NCBI GenBank assembly: GCA_963920525.1
Contig: OY986439.1
Span: 44,751,193 to 44,815,192, forward strand
DNA: 64,000 nt
Source: Dichetophora obliterata
Lineage: Eukaryota; Arthropoda; Insecta; Diptera; Sciomyzidae
Direction: 5' to 3'
The position numbers and the translations under genes are program-made. Below are positions 23,456 to 34,915 of the stretch, one piece after another (within the stretch, counting starts at the first letter, position 1; each line of letters begins with the position of its first letter). The notes beneath the pieces were generated by a model. That model was not told where the DNA came from. It saw nothing but the letters and a program-made list of their open reading frames with translations, and did not search any database.

Positions 23456-24068
23456 CAAAAATTTTTAAGTCCCATAACAAAAATCTTTGTTTAAAAATTG
23501 ATCATCAAATAATTAATTAGTAGTTTTTACTTTCGATTATATAAAAGTTGTATCCCCGAAATAATTTAAATAAAAAAAATAAGTTCAAAAAACTAAAACC
23601 CGACTACAAAAAATTAGGCTCTAGAAAGTAGGAAACAAGAAAATGTTCTCATCTGAAGTTTTTATCTATAAACTACTATGAATAATGTATATTGTTTACT
23701 TTGTGTGTGCAATTTTTTTCGACAATTGTGGAACGATGAAATTATAAATTGATATTTTTGACAATACAAAACCTCAAACCTAATATTCCAACTTACGACT
23801 TTTTTAAGACTAATTCAGAAGTACACAAATCTAACTCAGAAACTATCAATTTATTAAAAAAATGTTATTATATAACCTTATATTCATGGGTGGCAGTATC
23901 ATTTATAATAGTTTATGTATTAGATGTAGTGTAGATAGCCCCGTATCTAGGGTACAGCGGGAGCATGCTAAGCATGCTCAAATATTTTGTGCGCATGCTC
24001 TGATCGATTTGAAAAATTTCCTTCTATAAATCTTTGAATACTTAGGTACATTAAAGCGCCTCAGTAAA
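23456..24068. other. No gene seen
   Basis: AT-rich DNA with a short ORF (23749-23934) that shows no recognisable feature. GAGCATGCTAAGCATGCTC at about 23961-23979 is a local palindrome. Confidence 0.4.
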
Positions 24069-24847
24069 AATTTGTTCTGGTCGGTTCCTCAAAATTGTCC
24101 TTGGCTTATGTTATGATGATTCCCCAAATATTTCGACTCTAGCGATAGCCATCAGTGACTTGGAATGGTTTTAAACAACCTCTAAAATTCGAGATTTTTG
24201 TAAAAATATTAGCTGGTGTGGTTGTTTAAAATAACACACGGTCAGAAATAATAGTTAAAAAAAGTTCAAAAAATATTTAATTTTTGCATTCGTATTAGAG
24301 ATAATGCTGTTTTTTGTACATTATTTTTAATTTTTTTAAAAGTTATTTTCATTAAAACTCAAAAACCTTGAACATTTCTAATGGTAAGGTTTTGAGTGCT
24401 TACATTGATTCCTTGTCAGAATTGCTTAGATTGATATATATTAAAACTTAAATATTGATTATAAAATAAACACCTACTGCAATATTTTTGTAAAAAATTA
24501 AGAAAAAAATAAAAATTGTTAAGCTTTTTGAATTTTGAAAGTTTCTGTAAGGAAATAAAATACAAAATTTCAAAGATGTGCATAAAAAACAGCATTATCT
24601 TTAATCCGATTGCAAAAATTTAACATTTTTTGATGAAAATTTTAAGAACCTTTTTTAACTATTATTTCTGACCATTTGTTTTTTTTTAAACTACCACACC
24701 AGCCAATATTTTAACAAAAAACTCGATTATTAGAGATTCTTTTAAACCATTCCAGCTCACGGATGGCTACTGCTAGAGTTGAAATATTTGGGGAATCAAT
24801 ATAACATAAGCCAAGGATTATTTTAAGAAACTGACCCAAACTTTTTT
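24069..24847. mobile_element. Foldback element, about 0.78 kb
   Basis: Arms of about 260 bp at 24069-24330 and 24575-24847 pair with moderate divergence. Shared blocks include CCTTGGCTTATG, GATTCCCCAAATATTT, CTAGAG-like bases, TGGTGTGG and TCAGAAATAATAGTTAAAAA. The centre near 24458 is non-coding. Confidence 0.7.
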
Positions 24848-25239
24848 CAAAAAGTTTTTAAAAAAAGTTCATTTATCATTTTTATTTTTTGTATTATTTC
24901 TTAATTTGTATAAATATGTAATACATTTTTAAAAATTTTCTATGTGGTCCAGAACGTTTTTTTTGTTTATTTTTTTTATAAAAAACTTATTAATTTTAAA
25001 GAAAAAATTTTTTTTTAAAAAATCATTTTTGTAATTTAATGTGTATTAAAAGTATTTGGCCCAAAAATTAAGAAATTTTAACAAGCCTAAACAAAAAACA
25101 AAAACATTAAAAAAAACAACGAAAAAACGAAATAAAAACAAAAAATGGAGCCAGTTATTACCACGACCTCGCCGTTGATTCCGGGTGATGCTGAGAGTAA
25201 TAAAAAAACCTATGAACAATGTACATACGTCATTCGCTG

Positions 25240-25575
25240 TAAGTTCCAAGAAAACATTTGTACCGGTTTGTACCACCGATAAATCGTTTGTACCCGTTTG
25301 TACCAACGAGTATTCATTTGTACCCGTTTGTATTAAACGAGTAATCGTTTTGTACCCCTTCGTTCTAACGATTATATCGTTTGTACCGGCGAGCAATCGC
25401 TTGTACCCGTTTGTACCACCGATAAATCGTGTGTACCCGTTTGTACCAACGAGTATTCGCTTGTACCCGTTTGTACCAAACGAGTAATCGTTTGAACCCC
25501 TTCGTTCTAACGATTATATCGTTTGTACCGGCGAGAAATCGTTTGTACCTGTTCGTACCACCGATAAATCATCTG
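25240..25575. repeat. Higher-order tandem repeat: 143-bp unit of about 29-bp subunits
   Basis: Subunits read ATCGTTTGTACCCGTTTGTACC with changing tails (ACGAGTA, ACCGATAA, TCTAACGATTAT). CCACCGAT starts at 25273, 25416 and 25558, giving a 142-143 bp larger period. Related subunits on the other strand lie at about 25688-25710 and 25795-25855. Confidence 0.85.
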
Positions 25576-25860
25576 TAACCTTTGTATTTATGTATTTGTA
25601 TCATCGTTCGTACTTGTTAGGAAAAAAATTTTTTTTCTAAAAATTTATTTTTTTAAAGAAAAAAAAAAAATTAAAAAAAAACATCGGCACAAACGGGTAC
25701 AAACGATTCCCTTCACAATAGCGTTAGCAAAAATAATTTATCTCAACATGAGTTGCGGACCAATTTTTCTTATCCCCATATTTTCCCCCCCTTAAGGTAC
25801 AAACGAAAATTAATGTGGTACAATCAGGTACACACCGAGTACAATCGAATGAAAAAAAAT

Positions 25861-28800
25861 AAATTCCCTTCCGAGAAGTGGGTTGCCAACTTCACATAGG
25901 TCCGTTACTTAGCAAAATTAATTTTACTAAAACAGTGACCTTAAACTAAATTCTTTGTAACTTATTGAAAAAAAACTTAAAAAAAATTGCAATTTATTTT
26001 TTTTCATATACATTTTAATGGTATCCATAAAAGACATGAAAATTACGACTTCTTGTTTTAGGTGGCTAGTTTCACGAGTTTTCACTCTGTTTCAAAAAGC
26101 CAATAAAAATGTTTGCCGTAGGAGCGAAAAAATGAGCAGGAGAAAAATTTCATTTCTCATTTTATTCGTAAAACACTAACAACAAAATTAGTTCACCAAA
26201 CATGTTAGTGTAACCAGGGCATAATAGATATTGATGTTCCTCAAATTTTTTTTTCAATAGCATTAAGTTGAAATTTTTTAGTAAGGCCTTTTATATTGGT
26301 TAACAGATAAGCTCGTCCCTGTGTTGCGAAGATCACTTTAATTCATGCGAAAGCAAAATCCACTATGTTCTACAAAATTTTCAAATGACTACAGCATTTC
26401 GTCGTCCGGGGATTCATGTGCTCTACGTGCAAAGAAAACATTTTGAGAAAGTCGAAACTAAAGTAACTTTTCCAAAAACTATAGGATAGGATTTCTGAGT
26501 GTCTCACCATAAATTTGTGTAAAAATGGGTATTCCAAAATCATTTTTCTATCGATTTTCTATGGAATTCTAAATTATATATTATATTTATTTAATGTTTT
26601 TATTTTTTATTAATATATTTAATGGTTAATTTAAATAATGCTAGTTGTTATCTCGCCATTCAAAGAGCTTGCAAAAGATTAGTCTTTGTCAACATAAAAT
26701 GAGAGTTTACATAATGTAAACATAATTTATCTAATAAAAACAAATAAACACAACTAAAACAAATTAACATTACCATCATCATTACCATTCCAATGAACCC
26801 TAATCTTAAGCAAAAGTATTTAGGCAAAAGAAAGTAAAAAATACCTAAGCTGGTAATAAAGAACGTTAATGAAATGCGTTCTGTTAACCGAAAGGTATTC
26901 ACTGATTTCGGCCTTCTAGATTATTTTCTCGAAAACATGTAAGCGAATTTGTTGCTGAGCCCTTGATGAGACTCTATCATTTACATATAAATGTACATTG
27001 ATATGAAATAACGTCAAGGCCGCATTGAAATACTTTAATATGCATGAAAAAAATGTAACTGTGAAGTTCCCTGAACCAAATGACCATATTCTTAGAAGAG
27101 TTGTCTCAAATTCATGATAAACGAGAAGACTTCTCAACCAAAACATTTTATCCAAAGATTAATGGTTTGTGAAATTCATGTGGAAACATTAGTTTAAAAG
27201 TTTCTGCCTTTGATATTTTAATTTATTTCAAAAAATTAAATACAGGAAACTAGTGCAACGTGCCAAATACTCATTTGCAGTTACTTCTTTAATTTTTGTG
27301 AACAAATATTTAATTGAGAAATCAGACGGAGGAGTCTCAAATTTTAATATGTGTTAATATAAATGCATGCCAACAATTTAAGGACACTGTCATTTCTTTA
27401 TTTATTTGAAAAGTTTATGTTATTCAAATTTGTACAGGTGCATTTAAACATCTGAACTGAAACCTACCGACATGAGCTAACAGAAAAATAAGGTAGAAAA
27501 ACGAAAGTTATACAAAGTTAAGTAAGTTAAGTTAAGTAACATATTGCTAGTAAATTGAGTTGAAAACTAACTTGAATATTTATTTTCAGAAATTTAATAT
27601 TTTTTATTAATTTCTTTGGAATATATTTATAAACTTTTGTACTAATATTTGCCAAAATTAAGCTTTCTGAGCAAGACGGGGCCATATTACATTAATATAT
27701 TACTTTTATACATGGCGTATACTTAATTTTAATTAAGATGATTTTAAAAAAAAAATGTTTAAACAGTTGCATTCAATGCACAAAAATATATTTACAATTC
27801 TTTAGGCGGATTACAAAAGCCACAAAAAATATTTATTTTTCTCTTAAAATTATTGCAGCAAATATAAACTTTCACATAAAACAAAAATTTGTTCCCATTT
27901 GTTGACTTTCTTGGCAAAAGTCTTTCAGTGTCTATTAGTGATTGATAATAAAATAATAAAAAAAAAAAAAAAAAATAATAGCCCTAAATCGATTTATTTG
28001 CGGAATCGTAATCATAAATGACGAGAAAAAAAATTATGGTATCAGCTGGCCGCTCATCACTTTATGTATAGTATGTGGCTTAAGTGATATTATGTTCAGG
28101 CTGAAGTAAAGGGCTTCTATGAAACAAAGCAGACATAAAGCAAACCCTGTTATCTAATTATTTCTTATAACCTAATAACAGTCACATATCGTTAGCACCA
28201 CCTTGTGTGTCAGACAGTTAACCCTTTACTATGTCGCGTTGCAGATTTGCAACAAACCGACTAAGTTGCTAAACAACAATTTAACGATTCAGTTACAATA
28301 AATAAATTATTAACTCATAACAGCCAGAAAATGAATATGAAGAATATGAATAGCCTCCATACGTATGAAAAAAAAAATGTTAACTCGAATTATTAATGCA
28401 ATAGACTTAAAATATTGATATACTTATATACTTATTGAAATAAAATAAAAATCTATTAAGTTTCGTGCCGATTGATTAACTTTTATAACTCGCTCAAGAG
28501 CCCGATAGTTGAGGAAGCGTTTTATAAGAGTGTTTCTTAATATTTAATCAAATAAATAATAAAAACAACTCTTGAAATATAAGCTGTTATTCACTTATTT
28601 TTAATTTATTAGTTCCCTAAAATTAGATTTCAAATATTTACATCGAATAAAATGAACCGGAGTTGCAAAATTTTTTTTTCGAAAAAAAATTAATTTTCTT
28701 TATTGTTGTATTAAAAAATCTTTAAAATCCAAATTTAAAAAAATTGCAATAAAATGTTGTTATACTACTTTTGAAACAACACTTATTACAAATACAAAAA

Positions 28801-30240
28801 AAAAAAGTTTAACGTGTAATAACTTGGTCGTTATTTATACAAACACAATTAAGAAGTTTAGTTGACACTTTGCGGTATACCTACAGCCTTTAATCTTTAT
28901 CGTACAAAGGACAATTAAATGCCAAAATATCAGTTAGAGTACGAAAAAAATTAATATTTAGCTTTGGATTTTATCACTTCTTTAATAAAGACACAAAACA
29001 GCAAAATCTAAGAAGAAAAAAAAAAAAAAATTTATATATTCCTATGAGAAATACACTTCAGTAGCGGCTTACCCGAGAAACAATTTCATATTTTGTGTCA
29101 ATAAAGTAGCTGATATATGTCCGGTGCCCATGTCGGTAAATGTCCGACCTCTGCATTGAAAGAAGTGCTAGTTCTGGAACACTCTGGGCAGGCACAATAT
29201 ACGAAGGAAGACCGATTCGGGCACTCGTCAGTTTATTGTGTCCGAATATAGTCGATTGTTTTTGAACATTTTATTGACATAATACAGACTTGCTACGGTA
29301 CTATTTCAGGTGCCTTTCAAGGTACTTTTTGGGTATATTTCGGGTACATTATAGTTAAGACTCAGGCTAGTTTCGATACACATCAGCTACTTTATTGACA
29401 GAATATATAAATTTTTTTCGGGTCCAAAACTAGCAAGTACTCTCTGCTTCGCCTGCGATAAAAATATTAAATACCATCTAAAAATTTGATATCAGAAAAT
29501 TACAGTATTGTGTTGTATCTTTAAATGCAAAATATAAAAATACTTGTTAAATAATGAAAAAAATTGATAAATATTAAGAAATTACTTTATTTAATTTGAA
29601 TGACTCTATAAACATTAATTTCTATGGTGGCATAAAGTTGCTTGACTTTTTCTGTATTTCGATTTTTTAATAAGACCTGGATTATAAAAAATTTGGGTTA
29701 AAATTTTTTTAAAATAGTTATTAAAAAATGTAATTTTTTTAGCTTAGATTCTGGACATGAATCTATTCTTCTTAGGTTTTGAATTATTTCCATTATTATG
29801 ACATCAAACTTTTGGCTATATCTCGAGAACTATAGATTTTCTCCAAACAACGCAATTTTTTATGAAAAGTGGTTGATTAATAAAAATAACGGCAGGCGAA
29901 AGATTTTTCGAAAATATTTTGTACGTTTATCTAGTATATTGAAAAAAATCCCCGTTATTATGACATCAAAATTAATGCGATATCTTGAAATCTAAATATT
30001 CTATCAATAACACACATTTTCTTCAGTCTTAGCTTTAGTATTATTCCCGGTTTCACCAACATTTATTTAACAGTCTTTAAGCTAACCCGCTTTTTAAATT
30101 TAACATGATGATAAATTTATTTATGTTTCACCAAAATAATATTCTGAGTTTTAACAAAAACTCTGTTAGGACTACAGTACAGTACGCATCAAAAGTGATT
30201 TTCACATTTCTCTACGTTAATTGAAATAAGTTTTTACATT
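25861..30240. other. No gene seen; AT-rich DNA
   Basis: Only short chance ORFs were found. Around 29790-29990 a phrase with ATTATGACATCAAA and a following TATCT-GA block occurs twice, about 165 bp apart. TTAACCCTTTAC at 28219 resembles a piggyBac-type end but has no partner. A lone CCCGGTTTCACCAACATT near 30046 could be another MITE end. Confidence 0.4.
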
Positions 30241-30249
30241 TTGACAATG

Positions 30250-30797
30250 ACATTTAGCATGAAAATAGCAAAACCAAAGAAAATTCGTGGCAAAAACTTC
30301 TTGGAGAAGAAAAACCACGATCTTGTGAATCTAGGTTAGCCAATTCAAGGGAACGTTGTAATGGCATACAAATGAAGTGTGAACGTAATGTTGATATGTG
30401 ATGCGTCATCCTTTGCACAATGCGGCAAATTGTTGGCTTAGAAACATTGAACTTAACTGCTACACATTGCTAAAAGGATCCTGTTAACCTTCACCAGGCA
30501 TGCTTATTCTAAGTAACATACCTGGACACGTGGGGTTCATACGAACTTCAATAATTAAAATCGTTGTAAAAATTTAAATATTGATTATTTTGTCTCAAAA
30601 AAATTCAGAGATCATCTTTAGATACCACTTTAAACTGTAAAATAGTCTAAGTTGAAAAAATAAAGGTCAGCGGTCATAAAAATCCTGGAAAACTAGAAAA
30701 AAATTCCAAACAAATCAAAATGAGAAAAAACGTGGGGTATGTACGTACCCCATGAGGCCAGGCGAAGGTTAAAATCCATGTCGTCATATGCCTCCAT
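30250..30797 (-). pseudogene. PIF/Harbinger transposase N-terminal remnant
   Basis: On the minus strand an ATG at 30797 opens MEAYDDMDF and is cut at about 30772 by a TTAA-flanked insert. Beyond the insert (below 30484) a second block reads FNVSKPTICRIVQRMTHHI then FICMP. This is the helix-turn-helix segment that precedes the catalytic domain in Harbinger transposases (V-SK-T-CR-V--VT pattern, then I--P). Reading ends near 30250 with no catalytic domain. The gene is therefore a 5' fragment, broken by a piggyBac-like MITE inside it and a second MITE just upstream. Stops and frame changes are present. It belongs to a different subfamily from the Harbinger at 39553. Confidence 0.5.
30488..30768. 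mobile_element. piggyBac-like MITE with TTAA target sites
   Basis: TTAA at 30484-30487 and 30769-30772 flank ends CCTTCACCAGGC and (complement) CCTTCGCCTGGC. The inner sequence repeats a GTGGGGT-A-ACG motif near each end. TTAA sites next to CC-type ends are the piggyBac signature. Length 281 bp, non-coding. Confidence 0.65.
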
Positions 30798-30882
30798 AGG
30801 GCTTAAGAGCTGTCTAAATTTTCAAGGACACACAATTCGTGGTTGATCTTCATCATCAGATGACGAGGAAGATGATTATGGA

Positions 30883-31465
30883 CATGGTGTAAGAAAACCA
30901 GGTGTTAGTGAGTTTTTGACAACACTATAAATTTCTTTGCTTCTGTCAAAAAATTGTGAGCGAAAGAGCGGAACTGTTGATAGTTATCAAATTGTGTTAT
31001 TAGTTTGAGTTGCTAGATGCTGTGCTATAGTTTTTATTGTGCGAATTAAGTATAAATAAATATTAATGTAACTAATTGTGCCGTGTTGTGTTGACAAAAA
31101 GTTATTGCAGTTGTCTTCGCCGATTTGACAAGTTTGTCGTTGAATGTTTTGGTCATTTTATCAGAAACGTGCGCTGGAAGGTGCCGCCGACATGAAGCTT
31201 TGGCCAGCATGCAAATTGTCTTGCATTCACATCTTTTTTTTTTCATAACGCACAACGTCTCGTATTTTTTATAGTTTTCCATATCACTTTATTCTCAGTT
31301 AGTGTCAGTAAAAATCTTATAAACTTGCAGAAAGACACGAATTTAACAAAATTTGTTTTCATTGCAATTCACCGTCAGCTGTTTTTGACAAGAGCGGGGA
31401 AACATAATTTTATCATTTTGAGAGAGAAGTGTCAAACTCACTAACACCTCTATTTCTTACACCAT
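30883..31465. mobile_element. MITE with 9-bp target duplication, Mutator-like
   Basis: GATTATGGA occurs at 30874-30882 and 31466-31474, directly outside inverted ends ATGGTGTAAGAAA. Pairing then continues through GGTGTTAGTGAGTTT. A 9-bp duplication is typical of Mutator-like elements. The inner minus-strand ORF (31046-31282) has no recognised similarity. Confidence 0.65.
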
Positions 31466-31474
31466 GATTATGGA

Positions 31475-32944
31475 GATAAAAATCTAAAAAGAAGTTTTAT
31501 TATTAAAAACCAAATGTAATATTGAAAAAGTCTTGCCTCTTCATATCGTTCCTAATTATTTTGCTTACGAAATGTCAATTGCAAATATTTTTTTTTTATT
31601 TTATGAATTTTAAGTCGTGGCTAAAAATTTTAAGTGAACAAAAAACAATTCAATGTTATATATTGTTTTCACAAAACCTCTAAAGTATTCAACTTGTGCT
31701 CAAAAATAGGCCAACAGTTTTTTTTTGTTGTAATTTTTTTCAGTTTCCATTTTCCCCACTCTTTAATAGTACACATCTGCAAAAATTGCTTAATTTTGAC
31801 ACAAAATTCAATAACAAGTTTTATTGTTTAAAATATTTTTTCTTCAAAATGTTTTTATATTTCTTACAATGCTGCAGCTTAAAAATTATTTTCTGTGAAA
31901 AAATATTTCCACATATCTCAAACCATGCCAAAAATAAGTATATACAGAAATCTATTTTTTATCTATTAAGCATTTTTATTGATTTAAAGTATTCTCCGGC
32001 AGACGCTGGAGCCACAGACCACTTCACTGCCATATATGAATTATTATTCTAGGATTGGAAAGCGGCTCAAGGGTTATTTTCATTCACTTCTTTCTGGATG
32101 CATGGATGTACGTGGATTGTGTATCGATTTTTATTGGTAGACACTCTGTTGGCATACGAGAGAATCGCTAAGATCAATAAACGCTGAGATCATCAAGTGT
32201 TACCACAGTACCTCTACTTACTTCATGAGTGTTATTTAAAGAACAATCCTCCTCATCATGTAGCTGCGACCACCTGTCGCTGTCCTTAGCATCATTGCTA
32301 AGAACAATTCAATGTCCTTATATCAAGTGTGATCCAACGTTAGCTTGCCAGCGGAAGCAATGCTTACATATTTGGTATCAGTGCGAACTAGTCCAGAATT
32401 TACTGAATAACTCTCTGCTTTAGATGACACTTAGTAACAGCACCACAAGCGACCGATTTATTCAATTTTATTAAAGTTTTTAAAAGAATTTGTATTTGTT
32501 CAACAATTATGTTAAAAATATTAATATAAAGTTTTTTGTTTGTCCAGACCTGTATGAAGCCGGGTTAATCAGCTAGTATACATATATGTATATGCTCTTT
32601 ACTACAGAAAAAAAAATAACTCAAATTTTTTCCGATATTTATTTCCATTTATTAAACACAACTTTGAATTACATTACCAACAAAGTTGGTTACAGTTTAA
32701 ACCAACATGAAAAATGAACAAGAACAAGAAGTTCATCACTAAAAATAACAAACGAAAACTTTTTATACAACAAAAGAAATTTTTGAATGAATTTTATTGT
32801 GAGCTTTTTAGATCAAGTATGTTTGAACAAGGCAACAACAACAACAAATTTGTTTTTGAGTAATTTTTATGTAGAAGATGAAATGCTTTAAAATAGTTTA
32901 GAAAAATATAAATGAAAAAAACCAAAATTTTCTCTATTACTGCC
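31475..32944. other. No gene seen
   Basis: AT-rich DNA with short ORFs of low complexity. Nothing recognised. Confidence 0.4.
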
Positions 32945-33455
32945 AGGGATGGCCATGATTACTAATCACGAATACTGGTATACTTCACGAATACTTCTAA
33001 ATATTCAGAAAAATCACATTAAAAACCAAATAAAAATAATTTCAATTAAGTTATCATGGTAAGTTATTAACTGAGATTTAAAAAAATTAAGTAATCATGC
33101 GAAGTGATTACATGATTTTTAAAAGAATGAAGCAATCGGAATTACATGTTTTTGCAATAAATCAAGTAATCAGTAATCAGACCCAGCTTTCAGTGATTAC
33201 AGATTACTTCTCGTCGGACAAAATACCTCAGAAACCTTTTCTGTTTTTTACTTGTCTTGATTACTTAATTGAAAACTTAAATTAATCACTGATTACTTTT
33301 GCATGATTACTGATTTCTCAAAAAAAAAATCACTGAATACTTTAAAGTTATTAATGATTTTTTTTAAGTAATCACGTAATAAATATGTGTATGATTGATT
33401 GCAATCAGTAATTTTTGTATAATCATTACACGAAAGTAATCATTACTGGCCAACC
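32945..33455. repeat. TGATTACT-rich inverted-repeat element (probable MITE)
   Basis: The left end CAGGGATGGCCATGATTACT is partly mirrored on the right by AGTAATCATTACTGGCCAACC. The interior is dominated by GTAATCA and TGATTACT words in both directions. CAGGGATGGC resembles a hAT terminus, but no 8-bp duplication was found. Confidence 0.4.
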
Positions 33456-33479
33456 ATGATTACTGCATAAAAAGGAATT

Positions 33480-33945
33480 CTACGTCTATACTTGCGATAC
33501 TATCGAAACTGTGTCTTTTTTCCGTACTACGACGTGACATGGCGTGTCCGGCGTGCACGCGCCTACAAAAATATCTTCGTGCGTGCCCGTGCTTAAGAAA
33601 TGCAAAGTCATGAGTGCTTCTACGTGTTCGTGCACTAAAATTTTACTACTTTCACTTTAGTAACTATTTAAAAAAACTAATAAAAATAATAAAAACACTA
33701 TCTCGTGTTATAATAATTCCAATATTTTTACGTTGAAATACAATTTTTAAAAAATATGTTTCTCATTTGTATAGCTACTTTGCAAAGTCCTAAAATCGTG
33801 CTTTTTCGTGAGTTTTCGTGCCTTGTCTTTCGTATTCGTGCAAGTTCGAAAAAATCAATTTCGTGCTCGTGCGTTCGCATGCCAATGCTCGTCGTGCTCG
33901 TGCGTGAACTGCCTCAAAAATGTTGCACGCTCCCATCTCTAGTTC
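33480..33945. repeat. CGTGC-rich low-complexity region
   Basis: Words CGTGC, CGTGCGTGC and TTCGTGC cluster at 33530-33630 and 33795-33910, against an AT-rich background between and around them. Short ORFs on both strands here follow from this composition. Confidence 0.4.
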
Positions 33946-33968
33946 ATAGTTCTTCTTTGTGCAAATAA

Positions 33969-34907
33969 TCATAAACACCAAAATTCGGATAACACTTTAA
34001 AACTGTTGAATCTTGACTTTATTCATATATCATTATCATATAACTATATTAATCTTTATTACTTTATTACTTAAAATTTATTGCAATAGATTTTCACTGA
34101 CCCTGTGCAGAAAAGGGTTAAAGTTTCTTAGCCATCTGTTGCTACCAATTTCAATCTCTATGCAAAGACTTGCTCTCAATTAGCACTCGCATATTATTAT
34201 AATTGTTATGTGCCTGCTCATAACATTAAATGTAATCAGGTGGCAACATCTTTTTAATCTTCCTAACCATTTAAAACATTTTTCTGCAAATATTGTTGTT
34301 TTTTTGTTGGTTTCTCTATTTATTTTGTCGCCTGCAAAATATCCAATTTATATAATTTTTATTCAAATTTGCGTAATATTTATGAGCAAAAACATCTTTG
34401 CATCTTTGTCTTTGGTGTTTATATTTCTGTTTCCGTAACTAAGTCGGTTAACGATTCGCTTTGCATAATTTTGTACGTTATTTACTTGTACTCGTACATG
34501 CGCTAATTGTTAATTTGTGGCAACACTGTGCTAACAATTGGCATCATTAATGAAGTGAATAATTTATGGTGCATGAATATTAAAATAGCTTTATTGCGCA
34601 TTTGTTTTATTTACATGTTTAATTCGCATTTATAAGTTTTTATAAGGCAAGCGATGATTATTGAAGGTGTTTTTATACTTAGCTTAACATTATTTTTTAC
34701 TTAATTTATTTGGTATTTGGTTTTTTGACTTATAGGAAGACTGGTTGTTGTATATATTTTTTTGTTTTTACTAAAATGACAATATCATATAAGATAGACG
34801 GTACGGAAAAGTACATGGTTAACTTGAAGCTTATTTCATTGGCATACAGATTATAAAGAAAACTGAACTTATATGGTAATTCTCTTAAAGAAGAACATAC
34901 AAATTGT
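33969..34907. other. No gene seen
   Basis: AT-rich DNA. GGGTTAA at about 34111-34117 after CTGTGCAGAAAA resembles a lone piggyBac-type end. The ORF at 34208-34438 is hydrophobic and low in complexity, probably chance. Confidence 0.35.
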
Positions 34908-34915
34908 GAAAAAAC

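Noticed and set aside
25046..25487. ORFs on both strands with repeated FVPVCT or VQTGTN peptides
   Set aside because: They follow from the 29-bp and 143-bp repeats, overlap on opposite strands, and match no known repeat protein.
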